64,000 bases of DNA from Novosphingobium umbonatum (GTDB taxonomy: Bacteria > Pseudomonadota > Alphaproteobacteria > Sphingomonadales > Sphingomonadaceae), in contig NZ_SACO01000001.1 in NCBI RefSeq assembly GCF_004005905.1, forward strand, positions 124,001 through 188,000, written 5' to 3'. Shown in pieces: positions 18,497 to 27,661 of this stretch. Below the pieces are notes generated by a model. The model had not been told where the DNA came from. It did not search any database and was given only the letters and a program-made list of their open reading frames with translations. A program made the translations under genes and the position numbers. Numbering within the stretch: position 1 is the stretch's first letter; each line of letters begins with the position of its first letter.

Positions 18497-19962
18497 TACG
18501 CCACCTCTCCGGCGCATTCACGCGCCACGGCACTATCATCAAAGGGCAGAACCCGCATATCGGCCCCACGGCCGACAATCTGGCCTTGCTCATGGCCCTT
18601 ACCGGCGATCAACACAATATCGCCGCCTTGTGCCAATTGCATGGCATGGGCAATCGCGGCACGACGATCCCCAATATTCTGCAAGGCCCCCTGCGGCGCG
18701 CCAGCCAGAATGGCGGCACGGATCGCGTCAGGGTCTTCCCCGCGCGGGTTGTCGTCGGTGACAATGGCCACATCGGCATGGGCAGCGGCAATTGCCCCCA
18801 TCTGCGGACGCTTGCCAGCATCGCGGTCGCCGCCAGCACCAAACACCACGATCAACCGCCCACCCTGCCCCAGATGCGGGCGGAGAGCCGCAATCGCCGC
18901 CTCCAAGGCATCGGGCGTATGGGCATAATCGACATAGGCGGGCGCACCGGCGCGGTTCAGCCCTGCGCGCTCCAACCGCCCCCGCACCGGCGAGAGGCGC
19001 GATAGAGCATCCCACACCACATCCGGTTTGATCCCGCTGGCCAGCGCCAGACCTGCCGAGACCAGCGCATTGGCCGCCTGATAAGCACCGATCAGCGGCA
19101 GGTTGATGCTGCGTTCGATGCCTTCATGCGCGATATGCAGGGTCTGGCCCAAAGCGGTGGGTTCACGCCGCAAGAGGCGGATCGCCTCGCCCTGTTCGCC
19201 CACGCTGATGATGTGCAGGCCCCGCGCCTTGCCATGGGCGATGGCGCGATCCGACCATGCATCATCGGCCCAAACCACGCAGGCCCCGCCATCTTCGACC
19301 ACTTCGTCGAACAGGCGCATTTTGGCGGCGAAATAGTCCTCCATCGTGGCGTGATAATCCAGATGGTCGCGGCTGAGATTGGTGAAAGCGCCCGCCACCA
19401 CGCGCGGCCCCTCGCTGCGATATTGGCTCAGGCCATGGCTGGAGGCTTCATAGGCCACATGGGTCACGCCCTCGCGCGCCAAACCGGTCAGATTGCCAAG
19501 GAAGGTGACAATATCGGGCGTGGTGAGGCCGGTATAGGTCACTTCCTGCGCGGTGGTGATGCCCAGAGTGCCGATGGAGGCCGAGCGCTCACCCGCGCGG
19601 TGCCAGATCTGGCGCACCATTTCGACCGTGCTGGTTTTGCCATTGGTGCCGGTAACGGCGACCAGCGTGGCGGGCAGAGGCGTGTAGAAACCGGCCGCCA
19701 ATTGCGCAAAGGTGCGACGGGGATTGGCATCGGCAATATGCAGCGCGCCTTCCACCTTCGCCTCGGGCCGCGCCACCACGGCAATGGCGCCTGCGGCCAC
19801 GGCGGCAGGAATGAAATCCTCGCCATTCACGCTGGCGCCAACAAAGGCGCCGAACACATTGCCCGGCGCCGCACGGCGGTTATCAATGGCAAAACCGGTA
19901 ACTGGGGCATCCCCCCCAACCTCCGGCCTGCCTGCGGCTTGCAAAATTTCGCTCAGCCTCAT
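18496..19962 (-). CDS. murE: UDP-MurNAc-L-Ala-D-Glu--meso-diaminopimelate ligase
   Basis: Adds the third stem residue. It is 488 aa. ATP loop VTGTNGKTSTVEM, central NLSRDHLDYH, and the C-terminal DDNPRGEDP are visible; the DNPR motif marks specificity for meso-diaminopimelate rather than lysine, as expected for a Gram-negative. It starts within an ATGA overlap with ftsI. Confidence 0.97.
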   Translation of the reverse strand: MRLSEILQAAGRPEVGGDAPVTGFAIDNRRAAPGNVFGAFVGASVNGEDFIPAAVAAGAIAVVARPEAKVEGALHIADANPRRTFAQLAAGFYTPLPATLVAVTGTNGKTSTVEMVRQIWHRAGERSASIGTLGITTAQEVTYTGLTTPDIVTFLGNLTGLAREGVTHVAYEASSHGLSQYRSEGPRVVAGAFTNLSRDHLDYHATMEDYFAAKMRLFDEVVEDGGACVVWADDAWSDRAIAHGKARGLHIISVGEQGEAIRLLRREPTALGQTLHIAHEGIERSINLPLIGAYQAANALVSAGLALASGIKPDVVWDALSRLSPVRGRLERAGLNRAGAPAYVDYAHTPDALEAAIAALRPHLGQGGRLIVVFGAGGDRDAGKRPQMGAIAAAHADVAIVTDDNPRGEDPDAIRAAILAGAPQGALQNIGDRRAAIAHAMQLAQGGDIVLIAGKGHEQGQIVGRGADMRVLPFDDSAVARECAGEVA

Positions 19963-21755
19963 TCGCCTTCTCCATTGGCAATCAAGGGCGCAATGTCGCT
20001 GATATCAATATCGCGGCTAGCATCCGGCATTACCCCCAGCAGCGGCCCGATGCGCGGGATCACGCGGCCCACCACCGGCGCTGCATTCCATGCGGCGGTG
20101 CGCTGGAAACTGGTGGCGGCATTGGCCTTGGGTTGATCCAGCGTGGCAATCACCACATAGCGCGGGCGGTCCATCGGGAAGGCCGAGGCAAAGGTCGCCA
20201 CCACCTGATCACGGTGATAGCCGTTCTTGTCGGCCACTTCGGCGGTGCCCGTCTTGCCCCCCACGCGGAAACCCACCGCATTGGCGCTTTTACCCGTACC
20301 CACATCCACAATCGAGCGCAGCAATTGGCGCATACGCGCGCTGGTCGATGCCTGCCACACGCGGCGACCGGCAGGGGCCTGACCCGGCTCCACCTTGTGC
20401 AAGGTGGCCGGACGCCAGATCCCGCCATTGACCAAAGCGGCATAGGCGCTGGCCAGATGGATCGGGGTGATGGTGAAACCATGGCCATAGGAGGCGGTAA
20501 CAGTCGTCACCCGCGACCACACGCCATTACGATCCCCGCGCGGCCAGCTGGGGCGGCCCTTGGCGGGCAGTTCAATATAGGGCCTTTCGTTAAAGCCCAG
20601 AGCCTGCAAAGTGCTCTGCATCTTCTGCGAGCCGAGCTGATCCCCCACCTGCGCCAGCACGATGTTGGACGAGTGGATCAGCGCCTCGATAATATTGAGG
20701 CTGGCGCCGTAGGTCTCGTGGTCATGCACGGTAATACCGGCAATTTCCAAAGGCTTGTCCGCCGGATAACGCTTGCCCAGATTGGTGATCAGACCCGCAT
20801 CAATCGCCGCGGCCACGGTGATCGGCTTCATCACGCTGCCCAGCTCATAGGTCTGGTTGGTGGCGCGGTTGAAAATATTGGCCTGCTTGGTGGGATCGGC
20901 ACTGTCGGAAATATCTTCTGGACGCAGGGCATTGGGGTTGAAGCTGGGCAGCGAAGCCAAAGCCAGCACTTCGCCCGTATCCACGTCCAGCACCACGCCC
21001 GCCGCGCCTTTGGCCTGCGCGCGGGTCATGCCCCACAGCAATTCATCCTCCAGCGCGCCCTGAACGCGGGCGTCGATGGACAGCACCGCAGGCGTGTTGC
21101 GCGTGGCCGGATCGGTCAACTGGCGGTTGAACACCGCCTCCATACCCACCTGTCCCACGCCCTTGGAATCGACATAGCCAAGGATATGCGCAGCCAGCGT
21201 GCCTTGCGGATAGAAACGCTCGGCCTCACGCGGGAATTCCAGCGCGGGTTCGCCAATGGCGTGGATGCGGTTGGCATCCTCGGGCAGGATGCGGCGGCGC
21301 AGATAACCTGCCTTGCCCGAGGCGAGGCGCTGGGTCAGTTCGGCCACATCCTCATCGGGGAAGATGCGATGCAGCGCCATGGCCACTTCGGCAGGGCTAT
21401 GCACCAAGGCGGGGCCATCGCCCATCGCATGCGGATTGAACCAGAGCGAATAGGCAGGGAAAGCCCGCGCCAAAGGCACGCCATTGCGATCCAGAATATC
21501 GCCACGTTCGGTAGGCGCTGCCGCCGCATCGCCATCGGGCCGCGCCGGATCGGCCATGCCCAGATAGGTGATCCGCACCAGAGCGATAATAAAGATCAGC
21601 AGGAAGGCCAGCAGCACCCACAGCCCCCGCTTGCGCGCATCGGTCAAAGCTTGCGAGCGCACATGCACCAAACCCGGCCGTCCCGCAGAGACGACCGTGG
21701 CGATGGAGGCCCGAGCGGCCAGATGGGGGCGATGGGCTGTGCTGGCAGAGTTCAT
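19959..21755 (-). CDS. ftsI: Septal peptidoglycan transpeptidase (PBP3) FtsI
   Basis: Class B penicillin-binding protein, 598 aa, with a cytoplasmic basic N-terminus and one transmembrane helix at about residues 44-62. The pedestal domain follows, with ERGDILDRNGVPLA. The catalytic SxxK is SVMK with Ser307 and Lys310; SSN follows in LIHSSNIVLAQ, and KTGT in VGGKTGTAEVADK. It partners with FtsW and lies directly after ftsL (ATGA overlap). Confidence 0.97.
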   Translation of the reverse strand: MNSASTAHRPHLAARASIATVVSAGRPGLVHVRSQALTDARKRGLWVLLAFLLIFIIALVRITYLGMADPARPDGDAAAAPTERGDILDRNGVPLARAFPAYSLWFNPHAMGDGPALVHSPAEVAMALHRIFPDEDVAELTQRLASGKAGYLRRRILPEDANRIHAIGEPALEFPREAERFYPQGTLAAHILGYVDSKGVGQVGMEAVFNRQLTDPATRNTPAVLSIDARVQGALEDELLWGMTRAQAKGAAGVVLDVDTGEVLALASLPSFNPNALRPEDISDSADPTKQANIFNRATNQTYELGSVMKPITVAAAIDAGLITNLGKRYPADKPLEIAGITVHDHETYGASLNIIEALIHSSNIVLAQVGDQLGSQKMQSTLQALGFNERPYIELPAKGRPSWPRGDRNGVWSRVTTVTASYGHGFTITPIHLASAYAALVNGGIWRPATLHKVEPGQAPAGRRVWQASTSARMRQLLRSIVDVGTGKSANAVGFRVGGKTGTAEVADKNGYHRDQVVATFASAFPMDRPRYVVIATLDQPKANAATSFQRTAAWNAAPVVGRVIPRIGPLLGVMPDASRDIDISDIAPLIANGEGE

Positions 21756-22276
21756 TCGCGATGTCCTGCACGGGCGCCCAATTGCGCCAAGTGATCAGAA
21801 AGTTCCGATGGTTTCAAACGCTTAACAGATTTGACCGGTTTGTCATCCGCCTCACCGGCATGGGCGGCAATATCCAGCACCGCGCTACCCTGCTGCGCCA
21901 AAGCGGGCATCAGGCGGGTTTCGCTGCTCACCGCCTCGGCCGAGGCCACACGGATGGGCGAAGGCGCGTCCACGCTGCGCGGTTTACCCAAAGCGGCCAA
22001 CTGGCGTTCATTTTCCAGATATTGTTCAGCCTTGGGCGCCTGATAGCCAAAGTCCACCTGATTGAAGGCCTGCAATTGCTGCTGGCTGGCGCGGGTTTCA
22101 AACTCGGTTTCCAGAAACAGCTTTTCCTGCTTCAACCGCGCGATTTCGCGGTCGGCCAGATGCACCTGCGACTTCACCGCATTGACGCGGAAAGTCAGCA
22201 GCATCACCAGCGCGAAACAAATGGCCAAAGCCACACCCCAACCGATGATATGCATACGATCACGGGTCAGATTCAT
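21752..22276 (-). CDS. ftsL: Cell division protein FtsL-like
   Basis: A bitopic protein of 174 aa with a short cytoplasmic N-terminus, one membrane helix ([20 protein letters not shown]) and a coiled-coil-like segment ([20 protein letters not shown]). The low-complexity C-terminal half is longer than in E. coli FtsL (121 aa). Sequence identity to FtsL is always low, so the call rests on topology and position between rsmH and ftsI. FtsL, with FtsB, activates FtsWI. Confidence 0.85.
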   Translation of the reverse strand: MNLTRDRMHIIGWGVALAICFALVMLLTFRVNAVKSQVHLADREIARLKQEKLFLETEFETRASQQQLQAFNQVDFGYQAPKAEQYLENERQLAALGKPRSVDAPSPIRVASAEAVSSETRLMPALAQQGSAVLDIAAHAGEADDKPVKSVKRLKPSELSDHLAQLGARAGHRE

Positions 22277-23238
22277 GACGCACTCCGGATATTGGCGGCA
22301 GCATGGGTGCGCGTGGCGTAACGCAAAGTCGCGGAACGGGCGCGGGGGTTGCGGGAAAGTTCGGCCTCGCCAGCGCGAATGGCCTTGGAAATCTGTTCAA
22401 ATGCTGCAGGCGCGGCGGCCGGCGTCACCGGCACATAGCGGGACACGGCGGCCTTGGCACCGCTGGCATCCTTCAGGAATTGCTTGACGATGCGGTCTTC
22501 CAGACTGTGGAAGCTGACCACGGCCAAACGACCGCCAGCGGCCAGCAGGCCCTCGCTGGCCGCCAGCAGGCCTTCCAACTCGCCCAATTCGTCATTCACA
22601 TGGATGCGGATCGCCTGAAAGCTGCGGGTGGCGGGGTCTTTCGGCATGCCCGGCTTATGGCCCAAGGCGCGGCGGATCACGCCTGCCAGTTGCGCCGTAG
22701 TTTCCAGCGGACGCGCCGCCACAATCGCGCGGGCCACGCGGCGCGATTGACGCTCTTCGCCATAGGTGAACAGCACATTGGCAATCACCTCATCCTCGGC
22801 CGTGTTGCAGAAATCGGCGGCGCTGGGGCCTTCCTGACTCATGCGCATATCCAGCGGGCCATCGCTGCCAAAGGCAAAGCCGCGCTCGCGCTGGTCAAGC
22901 TGCATCGAGGACACGCCGATGTCGGCCACAATGCCATCCACCGGCCCCACGCCCGCCTCGGCCAGAGCGGCGGCGATTTCGGAAAAGCGGCGGGGGTGCA
23001 GGATCAGGCGATCGCCATAGGGCTGACCCCAGACTTGCGCGGCGGCAATCGCATCGGGGTCGCGGTCGAACGCGTGCACCGTGGCGCCCGCATCCAGCAG
23101 AGCGCGCGTATAGCCGCCCGCGCCCAAGGTGCAGTCGACGATCACCTTGCCCTCGGCAGGCGCCAGCGCGGCAATCACCTCGTCCAGCAGCACGGGAATA
23201 TGCGGGGCGTCATGCGGGATGGCGTCGAGAAGGCTCAT
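22273..23238 (-). CDS. rsmH: 16S rRNA (cytosine(1402)-N(4))-methyltransferase
   Basis: SAM-dependent methyltransferase modifying C1402 in the decoding centre (formerly mraW). It is 321 aa. N-terminal [13 protein letters not shown] motif [32 protein letters not shown] and the C-terminal [18 protein letters not shown] are hallmark motifs. It overlaps mraZ (ATGA) and ftsL (ATGA). Confidence 0.98.
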   Translation of the reverse strand: MSLLDAIPHDAPHIPVLLDEVIAALAPAEGKVIVDCTLGAGGYTRALLDAGATVHAFDRDPDAIAAAQVWGQPYGDRLILHPRRFSEIAAALAEAGVGPVDGIVADIGVSSMQLDQRERGFAFGSDGPLDMRMSQEGPSAADFCNTAEDEVIANVLFTYGEERQSRRVARAIVAARPLETTAQLAGVIRRALGHKPGMPKDPATRSFQAIRIHVNDELGELEGLLAASEGLLAAGGRLAVVSFHSLEDRIVKQFLKDASGAKAAVSRYVPVTPAAAPAAFEQISKAIRAGEAELSRNPRARSATLRYATRTHAAANIRSAS

Positions 23239-23735
23239 TTACGCCCCCTTCCGCCGCCGGTCGCGGCAAAGCTGGCGCAGGAGGCCTGCGGGCCGATCCA
23301 TTCTGGGCCGGTCTGTTCGTTCAACACGTCGGGCGACCAGATGGTGAAATAATCGAGCGTGCCATGGATATAAATCGAATCACTGATCCGGGCCTGTTGT
23401 TTGAGATGCTGCGGCAGGATGAATCGCCCCGATCCATCGAAATTGACCTTGACCAGCGAACCGAACAGAAGGGCGCGCTTGCTGCGTTGGGAGGGCAGGC
23501 CATTGGCCATGGCAGCAGCGTGTTCGGCGCGGATTTCATCGGCCAGTTGTTGGCTATAGGACGTGCCGCAAGCGATCAGGCAGTCCCATTCCTCGTGTTT
23601 TGCAACCAGCATTTCGGTCAGATTGCCGCTGGCTTCGCTCACAATCTTGCGGATATCGGCGGGCAGGACAAAGCGCTCCTTATCGCCCTTCGGCGAGAAG
23701 CCCTGCCCCATATAAATGACCGGAAATCCAGTCAC
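23235..23735 (-). CDS. mraZ: Division/cell wall cluster transcriptional repressor MraZ
   Basis: SpoVT/AbrB-fold DNA-binding protein that heads the dcw cluster and represses it in E. coli. It is 166 aa from a GTG at 23735 ([20 protein letters not shown]). The N-terminal half has [15 protein letters not shown], and the second AbrB-like half has [20 protein letters not shown]. An in-frame ATG eight codons later would also fit but lacks any ribosome-binding site. The GTG has only a weak GGTGG-type one. Confidence 0.9.
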   Translation of the reverse strand: MTGFPVIYMGQGFSPKGDKERFVLPADIRKIVSEASGNLTEMLVAKHEEWDCLIACGTSYSQQLADEIRAEHAAAMANGLPSQRSKRALLFGSLVKVNFDGSGRFILPQHLKQQARISDSIYIHGTLDYFTIWSPDVLNEQTGPEWIGPQASCASFAATGGGRGRK

Positions 23736-24159
23736 CCCACCATACCCCGCTATGCGAAAGCCCCCACACCACGGACAAAGCTTCGCTGACGGCGGGACGC
23801 GAAGGCGTCGGCACCGGGCATCCGCAGATGCGCCACGAAAACTCTTTCCGAAGCCTATCCATACCGCGACACATACGGGCAGGGAAGCCACAATGCGGGA
23901 AAATCTGCCACTTTATGCGCCGGAAATGGGTCTACCTTGTTTTTTCTAGGCTTTTTTGTCCAAGCTCTAAGGGGTCAACGAGAAAACCAAGGGCAAAACC
24001 ATAAGTAATGTCCTGTAATTTGGAACGATTGCATGGCAAGATTCGCCAGAAGCCGCCCCATTCCCACAATTTCCCGCAAGGTTGGCGCCATTCGCGCCCA
24101 TCTGTCCCGCAAATTCCCCAACGTGATTCTCGGGCAGAACCACCAGATCTGCGCCAAAA
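23736..24159 (-). promoter_or_regulatory. Control region upstream of mraZ and the dcw cluster
   Basis: A 424-bp non-coding stretch between the mraZ start and the terminator of the preceding gene; the promoter of the whole cell-wall cluster must lie here. On the minus strand there is a TTGACC hexamer (complement of 23973-23978) like a -35 box, but I cannot find a good -10. G-rich repeats of the form (T/C)GGGG occur at 23762-23766, 23745-23749 and 23735-23739, the last two 10 bp apart, reminiscent of MraZ boxes. GANTC sites occur at 24040-24044 and 24125-24129. Confidence 0.5.
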
Positions 24160-24189
24160 CGCAAAAAGCCTGCGCAAGTGGCAGGCTTT
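24160..24189 (-). terminator. Intrinsic terminator after the 97/98-aa membrane protein gene
   Basis: Perfect 9-bp stem (AAAGCCTGC at 24165-24173 paired with GCAGGCTTT at 24181-24189) with a 7-nt loop. Read on the minus strand it is followed by a short T-run. It separates the cysteine synthase/small-protein transcript from the dcw cluster. Confidence 0.8.
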
Positions 24190-24221
24190 CCCGATTCGGA
24201 TGGATTCGCTGATGCGCTTTT

Positions 24222-24518
24222 TTAAGGCGCGCTACGCGCCGCCCCCGCCCGCTTGGCCGACAGAGCCTCAGGCGAAGGCACCACCCCAATATCGGCCAAG
24301 GGATCGCTGGTGCCGCTGCTGGTCGCCTTGGCGGAAACCGCCTGCGCCGCGTCATTGCGCCGCGCCTGCTCCATAATCACATTGGCCAAACCCACCAGCA
24401 ACAGCATCAGCGACAGGCCAAACAGGCCCACCTGCAAACGCTGAACCATATGCGCGCGCACTTCCCGCGGATTGCGGTCCAAAGCCGGGTCCAGCAAAGG
24501 GCGATGCATAGGAGGCAT
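24222..24518 (-). CDS. Small single-pass membrane protein of unknown function
   Basis: A 98-aa product with a polar N-terminus of about 27 residues, one strong transmembrane helix (LFGLSLMLLLVGLANVIM) and a polar, Ser/Ala-rich C-terminal tail. No family recognised. It begins 17 bp after the cysteine synthase gene ends and is followed by an intrinsic terminator, so it is likely the last gene of that transcript. An internal ATG at codon 4 is an alternative start. Confidence 0.7.
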   Translation of the reverse strand: MPPMHRPLLDPALDRNPREVRAHMVQRLQVGLFGLSLMLLLVGLANVIMEQARRNDAAQAVSAKATSSGTSDPLADIGVVPSPEALSAKRAGAARSAP

Positions 24519-24535
24519 GACCCTTGTTTACCCTA

Positions 24536-25537
24536 TTATGACAGCCAGGGGAAGACCGGTAAGCCTTTGCTCTCCAGCCACGCGCGGTTGTAGAGGGTGG
24601 AGAGATAGCGGAAGCCGGTATCGCACAGGATCGTAGCCACGCGGGGGTTGGCGCGGCCTTCGGCCACCAGCTTGCGGCCCAAAGCCACAGCGCCAGCCAC
24701 ATTGATGCCGCTGGACAGACCCAAAGCCAAACCTTCTTCCGACAACAGGCGACGCACCCATTCCAGACCTTCCTCGTCGGAAATGCGGAATTGGGTGTCG
24801 ATGGGCGCGCCATCCAGATTGGCGGTGATTCGCCCCTGCCCGATGCCTTCGGCCACCGAATTACCCTCGGCCTTCAACTCGCCATGGGCATAGAAATTAT
24901 ACAGCGCCGCGCCATGCGGATCGGTCAACGCGATGGTGATATTTTCATCAAAGGCCTTGAGGCCAAGGCCAGTGCCCGCAATCGTGCCGCCCGTGCCAGC
25001 GGCGCAGGTAAAGCCATCGATGCGGCCTTCCAACTGCTCCCAGATTTCGGGCGCGGTCGATTCGATATGGGCGCGGCGGTTGGCGATATTGTCAAACTGG
25101 TTGGCCCAGACCGCGCCTTCCGTCTCCTCGGCCAGACGGCGCGAGGTATGCACGAAATGGCCCGGATTGCTGAAAGGCGCCGCCGGCACCAGCACCAGTT
25201 CGGCCCCCAGCGCGCGCAAAGTGTCCATCTTCTCGCGGCTCTGCGTTTCGGGCATCACGATGATGGTTTTATAGCCCAAGGCATTGGCCACCAGCGCAAG
25301 GCCGATGCCGGTGTTGCCCGCCGTGCCTTCAACAATCGTGCCGCCAGGCTGCAACGCGCCCGACTTTTCGGCATCGCGTACAATCCACAGGGCCGCGCGG
25401 TCTTTCACCGAAGCGCCCGGATTGGCAAATTCACATTTTCCGTAAATCTCGCAGCCAGCGGCCTCGCTTGGTCCTTTAAGCAGGACGAGCGGAGTGTTGC
25501 CAATCAGGTCGAGCGAGGAAGCGCGTGCAAGTGTCAT
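24536..25537 (-). CDS. Cysteine synthase A (PLP-dependent O-acetylserine sulfhydrylase family)
   Basis: PLP enzyme of fold type II, 333 aa. The N-terminus reads SLDLIGNTPLVLL. The Schiff-base lysine is Lys45 in GASVKDRAAL, the asparagine loop is EGTAGNTGIGLALVA, and the phosphate-binding loop is AAGTGGTIAGTG. The divergent C-terminus (DTGFRYLSTLYNRAWLES) resembles the branch often annotated CysK-like in alphaproteobacteria, so I leave the symbol blank. Likely role: cysteine from O-acetylserine and sulfide. Start at ATG 25537; the frame is open further but upstream residues are not family-like. Confidence 0.9.
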   Translation of the reverse strand: MTLARASSLDLIGNTPLVLLKGPSEAAGCEIYGKCEFANPGASVKDRAALWIVRDAEKSGALQPGGTIVEGTAGNTGIGLALVANALGYKTIIVMPETQSREKMDTLRALGAELVLVPAAPFSNPGHFVHTSRRLAEETEGAVWANQFDNIANRRAHIESTAPEIWEQLEGRIDGFTCAAGTGGTIAGTGLGLKAFDENITIALTDPHGAALYNFYAHGELKAEGNSVAEGIGQGRITANLDGAPIDTQFRISDEEGLEWVRRLLSEEGLALGLSSGINVAGAVALGRKLVAEGRANPRVATILCDTGFRYLSTLYNRAWLESKGLPVFPWLS

Positions 25538-25619
25538 GCGCCATAAGTTAGGGCGGGCAAGCCCGCGGCGCAACGGCATTTGCCATATGCGCCGCTAAAG
25601 CCCTGCTTTGTCGTTAGGC

Positions 25620-25934
25620 TTATTCGGGCACGATCGTCACGCGCAGGCCGTCCAGCGCATCGGTGATCGGCAGCTGGCACGACAGGCGCGAGGTTTCGCC
25701 ACGGCTGTCGGCGCTGTCGAGCAGATCGTCTTCATCGGCGCTGATCGCGGGCAGCTTGTCGGCAAAGCTGGCATCAACCTGCACATGGCAGGTGGCGCAG
25801 GAGCAACAGCCGCCGCACAGCGCCAGCATTTCGTCAAAACCGGCATCACGGATGGTTTCCATCACGGTGCGGCCGACGATGGCCTCGACTTCGGTTTCTT
25901 CACCTGCCTGATTGACGATTACCAGCTTCGGCAT
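25620..25934 (-). CDS. [2Fe-2S] ferredoxin (adrenodoxin/putidaredoxin type)
   Basis: A 104-aa electron carrier. The four cluster cysteines are in ALCGGCCSCATCHV (C-x5-C-x2-C) and in RLSCQLPI, the vertebrate/ISC-type spacing. The length and the C-terminal VTIVPE match adrenodoxin-like ferredoxins. Such proteins serve Fe-S assembly or cytochrome P450s. There is no P450 or isc gene nearby to tell which, and the neighbour is a cysteine synthase. Confidence 0.92.
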   Translation of the reverse strand: MPKLVIVNQAGEETEVEAIVGRTVMETIRDAGFDEMLALCGGCCSCATCHVQVDASFADKLPAISADEDDLLDSADSRGETSRLSCQLPITDALDGLRVTIVPE

Positions 25935-26060
25935 AATCCCGTTCCTTATCCATGCGCCTATATTGGCCCAGTGTATTCGCTTTGTGATTGCTGCTAATGC
26001 GGCATGAAGCGCTTGGCAAGCTGGCCTGCGCGGACATATGCCGACAAGGGGCTGCTTCTT

Positions 26061-26678
26061 ATGGGTCTATCCGCAGAATTGCTAAGAGCAGGCCTTGATG
26101 ACATCGCCCGCACCACCCCCGCCATTGGCGCTGCGCTGGAACGCGTTGGCTATCCCGAAACCCGCATCCGCCCGCGCGGCTATGCCACCATGTTGCGCAC
26201 GATTGTGGGGCAGCAGGTTTCGGTGGCAGCTGCCAGCTCGATGTGGACCAAGCTGACCGGACTGTTGGGCGAGGACGTGCAGCCTTTCGCCTTGCTGGAG
26301 GCCGATTTCGATGCCTTGCGCGCCTGCGGCCTCTCGCGCCAGAAACAGTCCTATGCCCGATCGCTATGCGAATTGGTGCTGGCAGGGGCCGTGGATTTTT
26401 CCAACCTGCCCGATGATGACGAGGAAGCGATTGCCCTGCTGACCCGCATCAAAGGGATTGGCCGTTGGTCGGCGGAAATCTATCTGCTGTTTGCCGAAGG
26501 AAGGCCCGACATCTGGCCCGCAGGCGATCTGGCGGTGCAGGTGGGCCTGGGCAAATTGCTAGGCCTGCCAGACCGCCCCGACGAGAAAACCACCCGCGCT
26601 CTGGCCGAAATCTGGCGGCCGCATCGAGGGGCTGCGGCCATCTTTACCTGGCATTGCTATAATAACGCAGCGCTTTAA
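26061..26678 (+). CDS. DNA-3-methyladenine glycosylase II (AlkA-type, HhH-GPD)
   Basis: Base-excision repair glycosylase removing alkylated purines. It is 205 aa from the ATG at 26061 (AAGGGG about 9 nt upstream). An in-frame ATG at 26004 would add 19 residues but has no ribosome-binding site. The helix-hairpin-helix region [19 protein letters not shown] is followed by the catalytic-aspartate segment [12 protein letters not shown]. It lacks the E. coli AlkA N-terminal domain, as do other short bacterial members. It converges on the next gene with overlapping stop codons. Confidence 0.9.
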   Translation: MGLSAELLRAGLDDIARTTPAIGAALERVGYPETRIRPRGYATMLRTIVGQQVSVAAASSMWTKLTGLLGEDVQPFALLEADFDALRACGLSRQKQSYARSLCELVLAGAVDFSNLPDDDEEAIALLTRIKGIGRWSAEIYLLFAEGRPDIWPAGDLAVQVGLGKLLGLPDRPDEKTTRALAEIWRPHRGAAAIFTWHCYNNAAL

Positions 26679-26968
26679 TCGAGCAATTCATCAATCGCCA
26701 GCGCCAGATCCACATCCTGTTCGGTCACCCCGCCCAGATCATCGGTGGTCAGGCGAATAAACACCCAATCCCACGAATTCTGCCATTCGGGGTGATGGTC
26801 ATGCTTTTCGGCCAGCATGGCCACGCGGGTCATGAAAGCAAAGGCTTGGGAAAAATCGGCAAAGGTAAATTCGCGCTGGATGCCGGTCTTGTCCTCGTCC
26901 AACTGCCATTCGGGCAGGTTTTCCAACGCTTCCTTCAAATCCGAAGCGTTCAACAATTCATCAGCCAT
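26675..26968 (-). CDS. phhB: 4a-hydroxytetrahydrobiopterin (pterin-4a-carbinolamine) dehydratase
   Basis: A 97-aa enzyme recycling the pterin cofactor after phenylalanine hydroxylation. The signature [13 protein letters not shown] with the catalytic histidines is intact, followed by [16 protein letters not shown]. No phenylalanine hydroxylase gene is in the window. ATG 26968 is used, with AAAGGGTG upstream. Its TAA shares a TTAA with the convergent glycosylase stop, leaving no room for a terminator between them. Confidence 0.9.
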   Translation of the reverse strand: MADELLNASDLKEALENLPEWQLDEDKTGIQREFTFADFSQAFAFMTRVAMLAEKHDHHPEWQNSWDWVFIRLTTDDLGGVTEQDVDLALAIDELLD

Positions 26969-27064
26969 GCAACACCCTTTAAACAACAGCCATAGTCTAT
27001 CACGCCAGCAAGGGACGAAAGCGTGACTTGGCATAAGGCGTAACTTTGCCTATCGGCCAATGCC

Positions 27065-27661
27065 ATGCAAGCTGCTTCTCTCCTCGCCCGCCATCTTGGT
27101 TGCCGTCGTGGCGACCGCTGGCTGTTCCACGGCGTGGATATCGCGCTGAGCAGCGGCGAGGCGCTGCATCTGGTGGCTCCCAATGGCGTGGGCAAATCCA
27201 GCCTGATGCGTATTCTGGCTGGCCTACTGCCCGCCTCGACGCTGGATGGGCCGCCCGCACACGTAGAATGGAACGGCGCGGTCGGTCTGCTGGATGAACG
27301 CCACGGGCTGGATATGGGGCAACCTTTGGGCGAAGCACTGGCTTTCTGGGCAAGGCTGGATGGGCCTGTGCCGCAAGATGCGCTGGCGGCTTTGGGCCTT
27401 ACGCCCTTGCTCGATGTGCCGGTGCGCTATCTTTCCACGGGGCAGAAAAAGCGCGCCGCCTTGGCGCGGCTGATTGGGCAGAATGCGCCCAACTGGCTGC
27501 TGGACGAACCGCTCAACGGGCTGGATGTCGATGCCTGCGCGCTGGTGGAGGATATCATCTACGAACATTGCGCGGCGGGGGGCACCTGCATCATCGCCTC
27601 GCACCAACCGCTCAGCCTGCCCGATTTGCGGCGGATGGATCTGGCGGAGTATGCGTTATGA
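27065..27661 (+). CDS. ccmA: Cytochrome c biogenesis ATP-binding export protein CcmA
   Basis: ABC ATPase of the CcmABCD system, which releases the haem chaperone CcmE from CcmC. It is 198 aa. Walker A is PNGVGKSSLM, the signature motif YLSTGQKKRAALARL, and Walker B WLLDEPLNGLD with a downstream SHQPL. It is followed by ccmB with an ATGA overlap. The other ccm genes are not in the window. Confidence 0.95.
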   Translation: MQAASLLARHLGCRRGDRWLFHGVDIALSSGEALHLVAPNGVGKSSLMRILAGLLPASTLDGPPAHVEWNGAVGLLDERHGLDMGQPLGEALAFWARLDGPVPQDALAALGLTPLLDVPVRYLSTGQKKRAALARLIGQNAPNWLLDEPLNGLDVDACALVEDIIYEHCAAGGTCIIASHQPLSLPDLRRMDLAEYAL

